Source of the DNA: Flavobacterium sinopsychrotolerans | Lineage (GTDB): Bacteria > Bacteroidota > Bacteroidia > Flavobacteriales > Flavobacteriaceae | Length of the DNA: 64,000 nt | Direction of reading: 5' to 3' | Assembly: GCF_900110375.1 (NCBI RefSeq) | Contig: NZ_FODN01000003.1 | Span: forward strand, 62,001-126,000 | Part shown: positions 17,206 through 26,833 of the stretch, in pieces | How the letters are laid out: each line of letters opens with the position of its first letter | Position numbering within the stretch: the first letter of the stretch is position 1 | The notes under the pieces: model-generated | Told to the model about the DNA's origin: nothing | Databases searched by the model: none | What the model saw: the letters and a program-made list of their open reading frames with translations, nothing else | Position numbers and translations under genes: made by a program

Positions 17206-19395
17206 TTACAGCACACACTCAAACACCCCAATTACTTTCAAATTACTCAACTCATCTTCTGCAAGTATAATATCTTGATATTCTATATTATCTGAAAGAG
17301 GTTTTAAAATAATTGACTCATGAGTCCATACTTCATTCTCCATGTTTTTTTTACTTCTATATTCTTTTACAGTATATCCAGAACCAAAATCAAGGTCTTG
17401 TATATTTGTATGTTCCGCCAATACTATTTTTCCATCTCTAGATCCACCTGAATATTTTCTAAACATACAAATTGAACCGTTTGGAATTATTTTATTCATA
17501 GATTCACCAATAACTTTGCAAGCAAATAAATCTTGTGAAGGTTTAGAAGTGTTAGGTAATGCAATCCATTGACAATCATTTACAGTTTGTAATTCACTGA
17601 AGTTTCCTGCAGCAACCTTTAAGTCATATAGGGGAATGCTATTTACATAAGGAATAACATCATGATCTTTTAAAAATACTGTTTCTTTTTCAGTCCTATA
17701 TTTTGGAATAAATTGAGAAAAATAGTCTCTTAGGTTTTTATCGCAAACGTATACGTAAGTGCCTCTAATGCCTCTAAGCATTATGGTCTTGTAAATATTT
17801 AAGATGAAATTTTTTAACTCTTCTGGATCAACGATAGATTGTTTTCCATTTACATCATAATAGTTTTCTTTTAGAATTTTAATTTGATCTGTTGCCTTAT
17901 CATAAGTAATTTCATTTCCAAAAATTATTCCTGTATAGTTTAAATCATAGCCTTGGGTAGTATGAATACAACCCACTTCATCTCTTGATTTTTCAGAATT
18001 AACCCAATCAATATTTGTACTGTTCCATTTTAGCCTAGTATTTTCGATTTCAATATCATAGTCTTGCTTAGCGTCTTTTTTATTAGACACCCATGGCCAA
18101 GAATATCCCGCTACTACTCTAGACAAGCCGTTTTCTATATCTCTAGATTTTATTTCGCTTACAATGTCTTCAATAGAATCAAAAAGGATAAGTTCATAAT
18201 CTTTGGAGTTAAAAATAACATCAGAATTAGTCAATTTACATTTTAAAAGATTATCAATATAATTGACATAATCATTGCCTCCTCTTGCTCTAAACTGAGA
18301 TTTTAAATATTCTGTTTTGGTTAAACAATTTACTTTTAGTTTATCGAAATCTTCTTTCTTTACATCTGATGGTTTTATTGATTGATTTTCATCATAAAAA
18401 TAAATTGTACTTTCAGATTGTTTCATTATCCAATCTAATTCACTGCAAGTATGTTTGTTTAAATTTAATTTTTCACAAACAACATCAAATGCTCTAAAAT
18501 AAGCACCCAAATTAACACGTCTCCTTAATCGGTGCGACTCGTCTACAATAACAATATCAAAAGTATCTTTTACGATTTCTGCGGGACCAATTACCATATT
18601 GGCATTTAATCCTTTAATATTTTTAAAAACTTTTTTTAAAGTAGTTCTAAAAGATGACATTGGAACAACTAATGCCATTTTGGGGTTTGGAAATTTTCTT
18701 TTCAATTCAAAGACAATTTCCATGAATTCAAATTCATCATTTCCGAATTCCTCAAAATTAAAATCCTCATTTGTAGTATTAAGTAACTTAAATAAGAAAA
18801 TAGCTAAAATTGTTTTTCCAGTTCCTGCACCACCTTCAATAATAATATTTTTATACGTATTATCCAGAAGGTTTTTCATAATAACAAGTAGACCGCTCTT
18901 TTGTTCTGAGGTTAAAGTTTTGTATGGTGAATATTTAAATAAATCAGAATTATCAATATAATTAATAGGGTGTTTAGCTATGCCAGCTGCTCTTAAGTTA
19001 TCCCAAATGGATTTGAAAATATCCCAATATACTTCTTTCTTTTGGTAGTAATTATGATTCGCTAATCCAACATTTCCATTAATTAATTTATATTGTCCAT
19101 CTCCAGAAATATATTTAATGAGATTAGATTCTATATCTAATGTTGCAGATTTATTAAACTTTTCACTTGAAATTAAATGTACTGCGGAGAGTTTATTTTT
19201 TATGTTATTCTTTAAATGGCTGCTCATTCTAGCATATGCATCTGTAGTTTCACCAACATAAGCTTCATTTACATTTCCATCACTTATAATATAAACAACA
19301 GGCCACAAATCTTTGACATAATGTATATTATTAAAATCATTTATGAGGTTGAAATCAAAATTAAATTTTTTAATAGAGAAAGGGTTTTGACTCAT
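17206..19395 (-). CDS. GIY-YIG nuclease / DUF2075 SF1-like helicase / S24 self-cleaving peptidase fusion
   Basis: 729 residues with three parts. Residues 30-110 are a GIY-YIG nuclease (VVYIISDG, AYVGET, ARMSSH). Residues 160-560 are a DUF2075-type P-loop helicase: Walker A GGAGTGKT, Walker B IVIVDESHR, the QFRARGG segment and the late VGCIHTTQGYD and LRGIRGTYVYV motifs. Residues 590-729 are a LexA-like S24 domain: probable cleavage site VAAG at 594-597, Ser632 in GESM and Lys677 in YTVKEY. The start ATG overlaps the stop of the mazG-like gene (ATGA). It lies in a defence island and is probably a defence effector; the S24 tail suggests activation or inactivation by RecA-linked cleavage, which is an inference. 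Confidence 0.82.
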   Translation of the reverse strand: MSQNPFSIKKFNFDFNLINDFNNIHYVKDLWPVVYIISDGNVNEAYVGETTDAYARMSSHLKNNIKNKLSAVHLISSEKFNKSATLDIESNLIKYISGDGQYKLINGNVGLANHNYYQKKEVYWDIFKSIWDNLRAAGIAKHPINYIDNSDLFKYSPYKTLTSEQKSGLLVIMKNLLDNTYKNIIIEGGAGTGKTILAIFLFKLLNTTNEDFNFEEFGNDEFEFMEIVFELKRKFPNPKMALVVPMSSFRTTLKKVFKNIKGLNANMVIGPAEIVKDTFDIVIVDESHRLRRRVNLGAYFRAFDVVCEKLNLNKHTCSELDWIMKQSESTIYFYDENQSIKPSDVKKEDFDKLKVNCLTKTEYLKSQFRARGGNDYVNYIDNLLKCKLTNSDVIFNSKDYELILFDSIEDIVSEIKSRDIENGLSRVVAGYSWPWVSNKKDAKQDYDIEIENTRLKWNSTNIDWVNSEKSRDEVGCIHTTQGYDLNYTGIIFGNEITYDKATDQIKILKENYYDVNGKQSIVDPEELKNFILNIYKTIMLRGIRGTYVYVCDKNLRDYFSQFIPKYRTEKETVFLKDHDVIPYVNSIPLYDLKVAAGNFSELQTVNDCQWIALPNTSKPSQDLFACKVIGESMNKIIPNGSICMFRKYSGGSRDGKIVLAEHTNIQDLDFGSGYTVKEYRSKKNMENEVWTHESIILKPLSDNIEYQDIILAEDELSNLKVIGVFECVL

Positions 19396-19739
19396 AGTTC
19401 ATTATATTTTGTCGAAGTGCCTTTTGCTTTATCAACTGGATATTTTAGAGCATTTTTTTTAATTTTTTCTGAAATGATATCAAAAATATCCAAGTCGTGC
19501 TTTTCTGCTAATAAAAAAGCAAAAGAGAGTACATCAGCAAGTTCTTCTTTTAACTTTTCGTGATTTACATTTTCAACTTCACTATCCTTTTTCCATAAAA
19601 AAAGTTCATTTAATTCCGAAGCTTCAAGTGAAATGGCAAGTGCTAAATTTTTTGAATCATGAAATTGTTCCCAATCTCTTTCGTTCCTAAATTGAATTAA
19701 TTCATTTATTACTTTTTTGTACTTATCCATAACATTCAA
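19392..19739 (-). CDS. MazG-like nucleotide pyrophosphohydrolase
   Basis: 115 residues of all-alpha NTP-PPase type: the N-terminal helix with WEQFHDSKNLALAISLEASEL carries the EAxEL metal-binding motif, and the second motif is KEELADVLSF (ExxxD). Members hydrolyse NTPs or dNTPs to monophosphates. A second ATG at 19730 is equally possible as start. The gene overlaps the GIY-YIG/DUF2075 gene by 4 bp, so both proteins are made together. Pairing of a MazG-like enzyme with a nuclease-helicase suggests nucleotide depletion or sensing in phage defence, which is an inference from context. Confidence 0.82.
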   Translation of the reverse strand: MNVMDKYKKVINELIQFRNERDWEQFHDSKNLALAISLEASELNELFLWKKDSEVENVNHEKLKEELADVLSFAFLLAEKHDLDIFDIISEKIKKNALKYPVDKAKGTSTKYNEL

Positions 19740-20139
19740 ATTGTTTTTATTAGATGTCCAAACTTAAGAATAATAAAAGTCTTACACAATTTCTATTAGA
19801 CGAATACTATACTGAATTTGCTATATAATAAAAAAAATATTATCCATATTTCACAACATATTAGATACCGGTTGACTAATTCTTAATTCATTTATACAAA
19901 TAAATGATGTTTTATGAGATTTTACTATACCTGTTTTTGATAACTTTACAAGAAAGCCGTAGATTACCGATTCAATTTTGTTTTAGAATGATTGATTATC
20001 GAAATAAGTAATCCTATTCCAACAATTAAATCCACGATATTCCAAATTGTTCTGCCCAAAGCTATTTTGATAAATTGCTGAAATAAAATGGATAAAGCAA
20101 TATAGATTAGCATCTCATTTTTGTGGCCAGTTAGTCATA
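19740..20139. other. Gene-free stretch with a short decayed coding remnant
   Basis: A 400-bp A/T-rich spacer between the mazG-like gene and the broken lipoprotein gene. On the minus strand from about 20105 to 19964 one frame, which lacks a start, reads like a membrane-protein fragment (ALSILFQQF, ALGRTIWNIVDLIVGIGLL) and ends in TAA. I take it as a remnant at best. No RNA gene or strong hairpin is seen. Confidence 0.35.
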
Positions 20140-20725
20140 TTATCTAAATGTTCTTGAAATGTAATAGCTTGAGGAATAATTACCACTTAGGTCTTCTGTA
20201 GATGAATAACTTTCACCACAAGCAGTTGCAGTGACCCTATAATCTCCACTTTTTATTGAGATACTTCTTAGTTGGTTTTGTGGAATTGATATCATTCTAG
20301 AATCGATTCCGCTATATCTAACAATCAATTCGCAAGAAGTATCATTTTTTATTGATACTTCAGAAATACCAGAATTTGATTCACCAACTTTGTCAGAATT
20401 TGGCATTTCCTGTATTCTCATCGCTAAAAATTTGATCTACTTCTAAGTCAATTACTCTTGCTTTTAATTTTTCAATATTTTCATGATCTGGGTTTTTTTC
20501 AATAAAATTTTCTAAGTCATGTATAGATGTGGTTTGTATAACTTCTTCAAAAGTCAATTCTTTAATTGGTTCTTCAATTATTTCTGACGACATTGTGACT
20601 GAATCAGCAACAAATTGATCCACAGCTGTAGCAGCAGAATCAACCGCAATTTCGTTATCATATTCATATTTGGTTTCTTTGCAAGAATAGCAACAAATAA
20701 CTAAAAGTAGAATTATTATTTTCAT
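20140..20725 (-). pseudogene. Lipoprotein broken by a one-base frameshift
   Basis: Two overlapping frames belong together. The first (from 20725) has a lipoprotein signal (LLLVICCYSCKE), a Glu/Asp-rich linker and ends in a foreign NAKF tail at 20393. The second (20421 to 20140) carries the conserved C-terminal domain (IKNDTSCELIVRYSG, then SGDYRVTATACGESY). Restoring one A in the GGAAATGCC sequence near 20405 would give DENTG-K-MPNSDKV and a continuous protein of about 190 residues. The family, known to me only as a Bacteroidota hypothetical lipoprotein, has no assigned function. It ends the envelope operon that begins at 26833. A sequencing error is possible. Confidence 0.6.
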
Positions 20726-20766
20726 TATGTTTAAAATTAAGATTAATATTTTTTGCTTTTTATGTT

Positions 20767-21276
20767 TTAATGGTAAAAAGGGGTTTCAACAGCAGGGGCA
20801 AACCATCTTAAAAAATGCTCGAAAATGGTTATTAATGAAAATACCAATGTTAATAAAACTAGTCCTTTAATTAAAAAATAACCCACATTGTCTTTTTCAA
20901 TTTCGATACTATCATTACGATTACCAATTGAAAATTTTATGATAACATGAACAATGTAATAGGCTAAGAATGTAAATAAGAAGCTAAAACCAGTGAAGAT
21001 CGCTATTTGCTCCATTACTGCTACAAATGTGTTATTAATTGATTTATCAGCAATTATTAATTCAATTGAATTTTCGACAAGTTCTAACGCTACTTTTAAA
21101 AACAGGATAAAAGATAGGAGTAATGACCCAAACCAAATGGAATAGGATGTATTAATTTTTTGTTCTGTGTTTGTTTGTATTTTTAATCTTTTTGCTAAAA
21201 ATTGAATTGCTATCAGCATTAGTGCAATTGCAACAATTCCTACTATACTTGTAAAAAATAAACTTTGTTTGTCCAT
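20767..21276 (-). CDS. Small integral membrane protein, family unknown
   Basis: 169 residues with about four transmembrane helices (near residues 5-28, 45-68, 85-110 and 138-158). I recognise no catalytic motif. It starts 1 bp after the stop of the transglutaminase-like gene and is followed 41 bp later by the lipoprotein gene, so it belongs to the same operon. A structural or signalling partner of the DUF4407 proteins is conceivable. Confidence 0.7.
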   Translation of the reverse strand: MDKQSLFFTSIVGIVAIALMLIAIQFLAKRLKIQTNTEQKINTSYSIWFGSLLLSFILFLKVALELVENSIELIIADKSINNTFVAVMEQIAIFTGFSFLFTFLAYYIVHVIIKFSIGNRNDSIEIEKDNVGYFLIKGLVLLTLVFSLITIFEHFLRWFAPAVETPFYH

Positions 21277-21277
21277 G

Positions 21278-23005
21278 TTATTTTGATTTTAAGGAGATTC
21301 TCCAGTTATTTAAATTTGAAATTTTATTTGATATTATTCCGGGTTTACAATTGGGTGTTGTTGTTTCCCACATCACATACCTATTCTCGTTATAATTGTA
21401 AGCAGTACCGTTTATGGGTAAATTTATTCCTAAAATGGAATGCCCATAAAATTCACTGCTTAAAACTGCCACATCATAATTGTAATGAGCGAATATAGTA
21501 TATAATAATAGTGTTCTAGAATCACAATCTCCTTTTAGGCTTGCTAAAAATTCGACAGGTGTATTTATTCCAAATCTTTGATTGCCGTCGCAAGATGCGT
21601 TTGGGTCTAAAAGATATTGTCGAGTGAAAGTATCATTGTACAAACTGGCGTCACATCCTTTATCTAATATTAAAGCATATGGAATGTCCTGAATAAAGGA
21701 GACAACCATTTCTGCAAATTTAACTTTAGAAAGCTTGTTTGATTTATTGATACTATCAAATAATTTGTAAACGCCATTTAATTTATTTTTATCATTTTCT
21801 TTTAGGCTGTATATGATTTTATCATAGCTGTCGATATTATTTTGCGAAAGCGGTAAGTTGTTTTTATGGTATTCAGCATTTTTTAAATCACTTAATCGGA
21901 GTTGGTATTTGCCTTCATATTTTTTGCCTTCATAATCTTGCCAAATTCTATATCGTGTTATAAGAGTGTCATTTTTATTTAATTGATTACTTGTCGTATC
22001 GGTTATTGTAGATCTTTCCTCAACTACTTCTCTCGGTTTATCTACAACGACTGGAGTGGGGATATATCTCTGAGAGCCTTGATTGAATGTATTTATTAAT
22101 GAACTGATAAATCCAATTAAAAGAAGCACACCAATAACTCTCAGAATCCATTTTAAATAAGGACCTAAAATACTAATTAGGAACATAATGATAAAGAAAC
22201 CAATAAAATAAAGTATTCCAGGAAGTATTGTAATTAAAAACAGGAGCCCTAAAATCAAACCTATTATTCCAATAATAGATGAAAAGCAGCCTTGGTTAGT
22301 ACCAACGTCATTATTTTTATATTCCCAATTCCCCCATGTTTTATCATTGTGATTTTTGCAATAATATTCACTTCTGGTATAGTTTCCTTTGGTTTGGGTT
22401 GCTCCTGTTTTAATATTTGATGCTCGGCAGGATGATGGCTTTTGAGATGGGATCTCTTCTGGAACTTCTAATGGATCTGTTTCAACTATTGGTCCGACAA
22501 TTTCTTCTACAATTTTCTTTTCATAATCAAAAACGTAACCCGTAATGAAAGCATTAAAAGTACCAAATACATCATCGCCGTCCGTTTGATGAAATTTACG
22601 AACGATATCAAATTCAAACAACTGCGGTTCTAATACATTTACCCCAAATGATTTTTCATTTGCTATAATTGCGACTGGTAAAGTTGTTGGTAATTTCTCT
22701 TTTGGGAAAACAGTTCCTTTTATTTTCTCTTGATTACCTATGTTTTTAAAATCATTAGGAAAAACAAAAGCTTTATTCTCACTAAAATCAGCTTTTGAAT
22801 TACATAATACTTCTGCTTCATAGATTTCAAAATCAAATAAATTAGATTCATTGTCTATTCTGTCCCCTCTATATTTACCAGTAATAGTTCCTTTTAAATA
22901 TGTTTTTCGTGGAGTGGAAATTTCTTTCGTGACTTTGTTATAATCCAAACCATCCTCTCCGATGAAAGGTTCCACTTTTATTATTTTTTCAAGAATATCA
23001 TGCAT
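21278..23005 (-). CDS. Membrane protein with C-terminal transglutaminase-like cysteine protease domain
   Basis: 575 residues in three parts. Residues 1-150 are a beta-rich domain of unknown type. Residues 180-240 are a Cys-containing linker that ends in a WGNWEYK segment. Two to four hydrophobic segments lie at about 240-305. The last 190 residues resemble transglutaminase-like proteases: Cys in LKGDCDSRT, His in FYGHSILGIN and the later MWETT strand fit the Cys-His-Asp arrangement. The catalytic part is placed on one side of the membrane by the hydrophobic block. It sits in the middle of the seven-gene operon. Substrate and topology are not determinable from sequence. Confidence 0.65.
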   Translation of the reverse strand: MHDILEKIIKVEPFIGEDGLDYNKVTKEISTPRKTYLKGTITGKYRGDRIDNESNLFDFEIYEAEVLCNSKADFSENKAFVFPNDFKNIGNQEKIKGTVFPKEKLPTTLPVAIIANEKSFGVNVLEPQLFEFDIVRKFHQTDGDDVFGTFNAFITGYVFDYEKKIVEEIVGPIVETDPLEVPEEIPSQKPSSCRASNIKTGATQTKGNYTRSEYYCKNHNDKTWGNWEYKNNDVGTNQGCFSSIIGIIGLILGLLFLITILPGILYFIGFFIIMFLISILGPYLKWILRVIGVLLLIGFISSLINTFNQGSQRYIPTPVVVDKPREVVEERSTITDTTSNQLNKNDTLITRYRIWQDYEGKKYEGKYQLRLSDLKNAEYHKNNLPLSQNNIDSYDKIIYSLKENDKNKLNGVYKLFDSINKSNKLSKVKFAEMVVSFIQDIPYALILDKGCDASLYNDTFTRQYLLDPNASCDGNQRFGINTPVEFLASLKGDCDSRTLLLYTIFAHYNYDVAVLSSEFYGHSILGINLPINGTAYNYNENRYVMWETTTPNCKPGIISNKISNLNNWRISLKSK

Positions 23006-23018
23006 AGTAAAAAGTAGA

Positions 23019-24539
23019 TTATAATTCTTGGTTATAAATAAAATCTAATAAACTTTCTTCGTTATTAGAAATAGATGTAGGTGTGTTTTTTCTTTTTGTT
23101 CTGAATGGGGAATCAAGCCAATACTCATACTTAATCATTAACTCATTTTTGTATTCATCTGAAATTCGTTGAGAGATAGTATTATATTTTAGCAGATTAA
23201 TATTTTTAAGTTTTTCTTGTAAATGAAATAATCTATCGGATGATGTTTTATTATATTTTTTAATATTTGATGTCAATATTTCTGAAAATTTACTTTTTGT
23301 CTCATCATATTCCTCCAGAATTATTTTATGCTCTATAAGCATTCTCTGAAAATAATAATCGGAGGTATTTATACTACTAATATTGATTGATTTTATTTTA
23401 TTTTCTAACCATTTATAATCTTTTGTATTAATTAGTTCTTCTCTTAATTGTTTAATATCAGATTGATTATTTGGATTTTTATAAAATAAGCTAGTAGATA
23501 AATCCCGAACTTTATATTTAAAATAAATGGGTAATAAAAAAGTTAAACAAACCAAGATAGTGATGAACCATGAAACAGGGTTTTCAATCAGTACTAACTG
23601 AATTGTTTTGATATAAAAATTACTTTTATTTAGTAAATCGTTTAATGCATTGTAGTTGTCTGTCTTCTCCGTAATTAGATTTATTAAATTGTTCTTATAA
23701 GTAATGTAGTCCTCTTTTAAACTACCGTCAATTGATGTTGAGTTGATAGTAGCAATAAAATCAGCATCTGAAGCTAATTCATCATTTAATAAATTATCAA
23801 GCTGGTTTAGAAGCTTCTTTTTTTCTAATTCAGCTTTATCGGTTAAAAATAAATCCGAATCAATTGTATTGAGATGCTTTAATTTCTTTGAAGTGATTAT
23901 TATGAATTGATTGTCTCTTTCAATTTTATTATCAATAATAGCTATTTGAGCTTTTGTAGTATTTGCCAAATCTTCATTCAGCCGGTCTACTATTTTTTGG
24001 TTGAACTCCTTTTGATTGAGAAGTTCGTTTTTAATTAACTCTTTATTTGTTAATGCATATAGCTTAACTCTTTCAACTATTTTGTGTTTTTCAATACTAC
24101 TTTCTACTGTTGTAGAAATCATAAAAACGTTTAATGGCTGTGCAATTATTATAGCTAACAGTGCCATAAAACCCAATCTTAAAAACATAGAAAAAGATGG
24201 GATATTAATTATTTTTTCACTTTTTTGAAAACTGTTTTTATTTTTGGTAGATAGCGGGATTATAGCAGGAGAAATAGTATGTAGTAATAGTAAATACATA
24301 TTCACAACAACAGCTCCCCAGATTATTCCTATAGGAAGACTTACCCATTTTGCCCCTTCAAACAAAGAATAGGCAAAACAAGTAGCACTGAAAAGACATC
24401 CGGAAAAAATTAATAACACAAAAAAGCCAATGAGAGCAAATCTTGTTTGGATTTTAGCGCTACATTTTTTCAATATATAATTATCTTCTCCTGAACATGT
24501 AAAAAGAAAAAGCCGTATTTCATTAACTGCTTTGTTCAT
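23019..24539 (-). CDS. DUF4407-like membrane protein with long coiled coil (second copy)
   Basis: 506 residues. The N terminus (FLFTCSGEDNYILKKCS) matches the start of the gene just upstream (FLWKCAGGDRYLLERAT), so the two are distant paralogues. Three transmembrane helices lie in the first 140 residues, a Lys/Glu/Asn-rich coiled coil at about 150-300, a further membrane segment near 310-330 and then a soluble tail. Its start overlaps the upstream paralogue by 17 bp. DUF4407 proteins have no established function. A heteromeric membrane complex of the two paralogues is an inference from tandem order. Confidence 0.75.
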   Translation of the reverse strand: MNKAVNEIRLFLFTCSGEDNYILKKCSAKIQTRFALIGFFVLLIFSGCLFSATCFAYSLFEGAKWVSLPIGIIWGAVVVNMYLLLLHTISPAIIPLSTKNKNSFQKSEKIINIPSFSMFLRLGFMALLAIIIAQPLNVFMISTTVESSIEKHKIVERVKLYALTNKELIKNELLNQKEFNQKIVDRLNEDLANTTKAQIAIIDNKIERDNQFIIITSKKLKHLNTIDSDLFLTDKAELEKKKLLNQLDNLLNDELASDADFIATINSTSIDGSLKEDYITYKNNLINLITEKTDNYNALNDLLNKSNFYIKTIQLVLIENPVSWFITILVCLTFLLPIYFKYKVRDLSTSLFYKNPNNQSDIKQLREELINTKDYKWLENKIKSINISSINTSDYYFQRMLIEHKIILEEYDETKSKFSEILTSNIKKYNKTSSDRLFHLQEKLKNINLLKYNTISQRISDEYKNELMIKYEYWLDSPFRTKRKNTPTSISNNEESLLDFIYNQEL

Positions 24540-25743
24540 CTGTGTTGATAGTTTTTATGTATTCATCCAGGTTTTCATCAATTTTTTTCATCTCTCTTTC
24601 TTTGTATTTTTGAACTGCATACTCGGTAAGCTCCTTCTGAATTTTTGTGACTTCAATTTTTTCAAAAATTAATCTTTCTGCTTCATGGTTTACAGTGAGG
24701 TGCTTTTCTACTCCTTGTTTGTCCTTGTAATAATCATATTTTACTTCAATTCCATATTCTGCTTTAATGAGTTCGTCTCTGTTTTCTGCTAAATAGTCAT
24801 AAGTAGTCTTTGTTAACATCAGTTTGAAAAAGATTGGTGTTAACTCAATTGCCATAAAAAGTAATGTGATAAACAAGGATATCCAAAAACCAGCAACTTC
24901 GTGTGCTATTTTTATTCGTTCTAATAAACCATCAAGACCGTTGGCAACTTTTTCAGTATCAGCCAATGCTTTCTCTCTTCGATCCTCAATTATTTTTTTT
25001 TCTTTTTTTATTCTACTGTATTCAGGATTATTTTTAATATCAGATATTTCTTTCCCTACAGCATCCATTTGTTCCTTAACTGCTAATGCTCTAGGGCCTA
25101 CAGTAATAATTCGTGCTTCTTCAATATATTGCTTTTCCAATTCTGCATGACGTCCAATTTTCAAGCCTAAATCTTTATCGAATTTGATGAGTTCTTTATC
25201 TTTATTTTTAATTTCCTCATTAAAATTTGCATTTACTTTATCAATGTAGATTGTCTGCTGTTCAATTTGCTTTTCACGTAGTTTAATATCAATTTCAGTT
25301 TTAAACATCCTAATTTCAACCGGTTTTGATATGGTCATTGCTATAATCATTCCCATTAGGATACGTGGCAAAGCACTTTTTAATTCTCCCATCGTTATAG
25401 CTTCAGTGCCATCACCCTTCCCAGTACTGGTAACAATAAATCGGTCAATATTTAATATCATTAATCCCCAGATAATTCCAAAAAAGATTGCTGTAAAAAC
25501 AGTTTGCGTATCAATTGGGTTTTCAATAGCAGAACCTCTTGGCTCGAAAATAGTATAGAAAGCATATCCACCTGCAATTCCTGCCAAAGCTCCGGTTGCA
25601 AATACTATTCCGCCTAAACACATATATTTAATCTGATCAGAATATGTTGCTCTTTCTAAAAGATAACGGTCTCCACCTGCACATTTCCATAGAAATCGCA
25701 TCACTGAACTTGATTTTGGTAATTGATAGTAATCTCGTGTCAT
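24523..25743 (-). CDS. DUF4407 family membrane protein
   Basis: 406 residues. Typical DUF4407 layout: short N-terminal tail with LWKCAGGDRYLLERA, three transmembrane helices between about 33 and 145 (including the FFGIIWGLMILNIDRFIV segment), a charged coiled coil from about 150 to 280, a fourth membrane helix near 290 (FWISLFITLLFMAIEL) and a cytoplasmic tail. The ATG at 25743 overlaps the stop of the upstream gene by 4 bp. No enzymatic motif is present. The family occurs widely in Bacteroidota but its role is unknown. Confidence 0.85.
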   Translation of the reverse strand: MTRDYYQLPKSSSVMRFLWKCAGGDRYLLERATYSDQIKYMCLGGIVFATGALAGIAGGYAFYTIFEPRGSAIENPIDTQTVFTAIFFGIIWGLMILNIDRFIVTSTGKGDGTEAITMGELKSALPRILMGMIIAMTISKPVEIRMFKTEIDIKLREKQIEQQTIYIDKVNANFNEEIKNKDKELIKFDKDLGLKIGRHAELEKQYIEEARIITVGPRALAVKEQMDAVGKEISDIKNNPEYSRIKKEKKIIEDRREKALADTEKVANGLDGLLERIKIAHEVAGFWISLFITLLFMAIELTPIFFKLMLTKTTYDYLAENRDELIKAEYGIEVKYDYYKDKQGVEKHLTVNHEAERLIFEKIEVTKIQKELTEYAVQKYKEREMKKIDENLDEYIKTINTDEQSS

Positions 25744-26318
25744 ATAAATTCGTTTTGGTTATAGTTATTATTGTTAATCATAATTGGTTTGTTTGTTACT
25801 TTAATTTTTGAAGCTAATAGAGATGGTTTTCGTATGTTACTGTATAGATGTGGTTGTATTAGAGCAGGAATAGTTTTTTCTACTATTTCTAATGAAAGAT
25901 TTGACAAACTAGTTTTGAAACTTTGTGTATTTATGGTCAGTTGCGGTTCAAATTTCAATTTGAAGGCTTTCCTTTGAAAAAAGCCATACACAACAAGATC
26001 AAATTCAGTATCAAAATTTTTGAGATTAAAAATCTTGATTTCCTTTTCTAATGTTTTGTGTTTTCCAAATCGATACCATAATCCATTTCTAAATCTATAG
26101 TTGATTATGATTAGGCTATTGTCAAAAATATATTCTGTGGAGTAGTTAAGGTATAGTAATTCTATTTCTTTTCTTTTACGAAAAAGAATTTTAAAAAAAC
26201 GTCCTACAATTATTAAAATAAATTGCAGTCTTTTGAATACCAGTGTGAAATAGTGAGAAACCAAATCTTTAGCTTTATTAATTAATAATTTTATCTGGAA
26301 ACTATATAAAACTGCCAA
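25740..26318 (-). CDS. Conserved-context hypothetical protein
   Basis: 192 residues, basic, with a hydrophobic segment near residues 28-45 that could anchor it in the membrane, followed by a beta-rich middle and an Asn-rich tail. It has no motif I recognise. It overlaps the SH3b-like gene upstream by 28 bp and DUF4407 downstream by 4 bp, which argues that it is a real member of the operon. The exact start is uncertain, since the first 25 residues lie in the overlap. Confidence 0.6.
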   Translation of the reverse strand: MAVLYSFQIKLLINKAKDLVSHYFTLVFKRLQFILIIVGRFFKILFRKRKEIELLYLNYSTEYIFDNSLIIINYRFRNGLWYRFGKHKTLEKEIKIFNLKNFDTEFDLVVYGFFQRKAFKLKFEPQLTINTQSFKTSLSNLSLEIVEKTIPALIQPHLYSNIRKPSLLASKIKVTNKPIMINNNNYNQNEFI

Positions 26319-26833
26319 GAATATCCTTGATTACTATTTAGATTTTCCGTTCCTATGTATGGTATAACACCTGGGGCAGAAGCTCTAAAATCGTATTCGC
26401 CCGGATTTAATGTAATGTTCTTTGTTTCGTTAGGTTTGAAGTAATACAACATCATATTCATTTTCAATGTTAGTGTTTTACTAGTGCTATTGAATATTTT
26501 TACTTCGGGTTCATAATTTGATGTATCGCCATTAGGTGTAAAAACACTTTCGTTACTTTTATTAACTACTGTACCAACTTTTACATATGATTTATGTACA
26601 TACCCTTCTCTGTCAGATGCTATATCTATGATATTATAGTAATCATTTTCTGTTTCAAGAGAAATAATAAAGATTTGTGTTTGGGGGTTTAATAAGCTAA
26701 TTATATTATCAGCACTACTGGATCCTTCTCTGAAGTTTAACTGTTTTGTGATTTTTCCAAGGTAGGACTGGCTATAAATCACATTTGAAATTAAAATAAG
26801 AATTAGTAACAGTAATTTTTTTTTCATAATCAA
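26291..26833 (-). CDS. Secreted protein with bacterial SH3-like domain
   Basis: 180 residues. A signal peptide (KKKLLLLILILISNVIYSQ) indicates export; the start may be the second Met at 26827. Residues 28-85 look like an SH3b domain (LNFREGSSSADNIISLL, ending YVHKSYVKVG), a fold that binds peptidoglycan or peptides. A beta-sandwich-like C-terminal domain follows. It is the first gene of the seven-gene envelope operon. A weak similarity of the C-terminal pattern (EVKIFNSTSKTLTLKM, then NPGEYDFRASAPG) to the lipoprotein at the other end of the operon (VSIKNDTSCELIVRY, then SGDYRVTATACG) suggests that both carry the same domain. Confidence 0.75.
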   Translation of the reverse strand: MIMKKKLLLLILILISNVIYSQSYLGKITKQLNFREGSSSADNIISLLNPQTQIFIISLETENDYYNIIDIASDREGYVHKSYVKVGTVVNKSNESVFTPNGDTSNYEPEVKIFNSTSKTLTLKMNMMLYYFKPNETKNITLNPGEYDFRASAPGVIPYIGTENLNSNQGYSWQFYIVSR

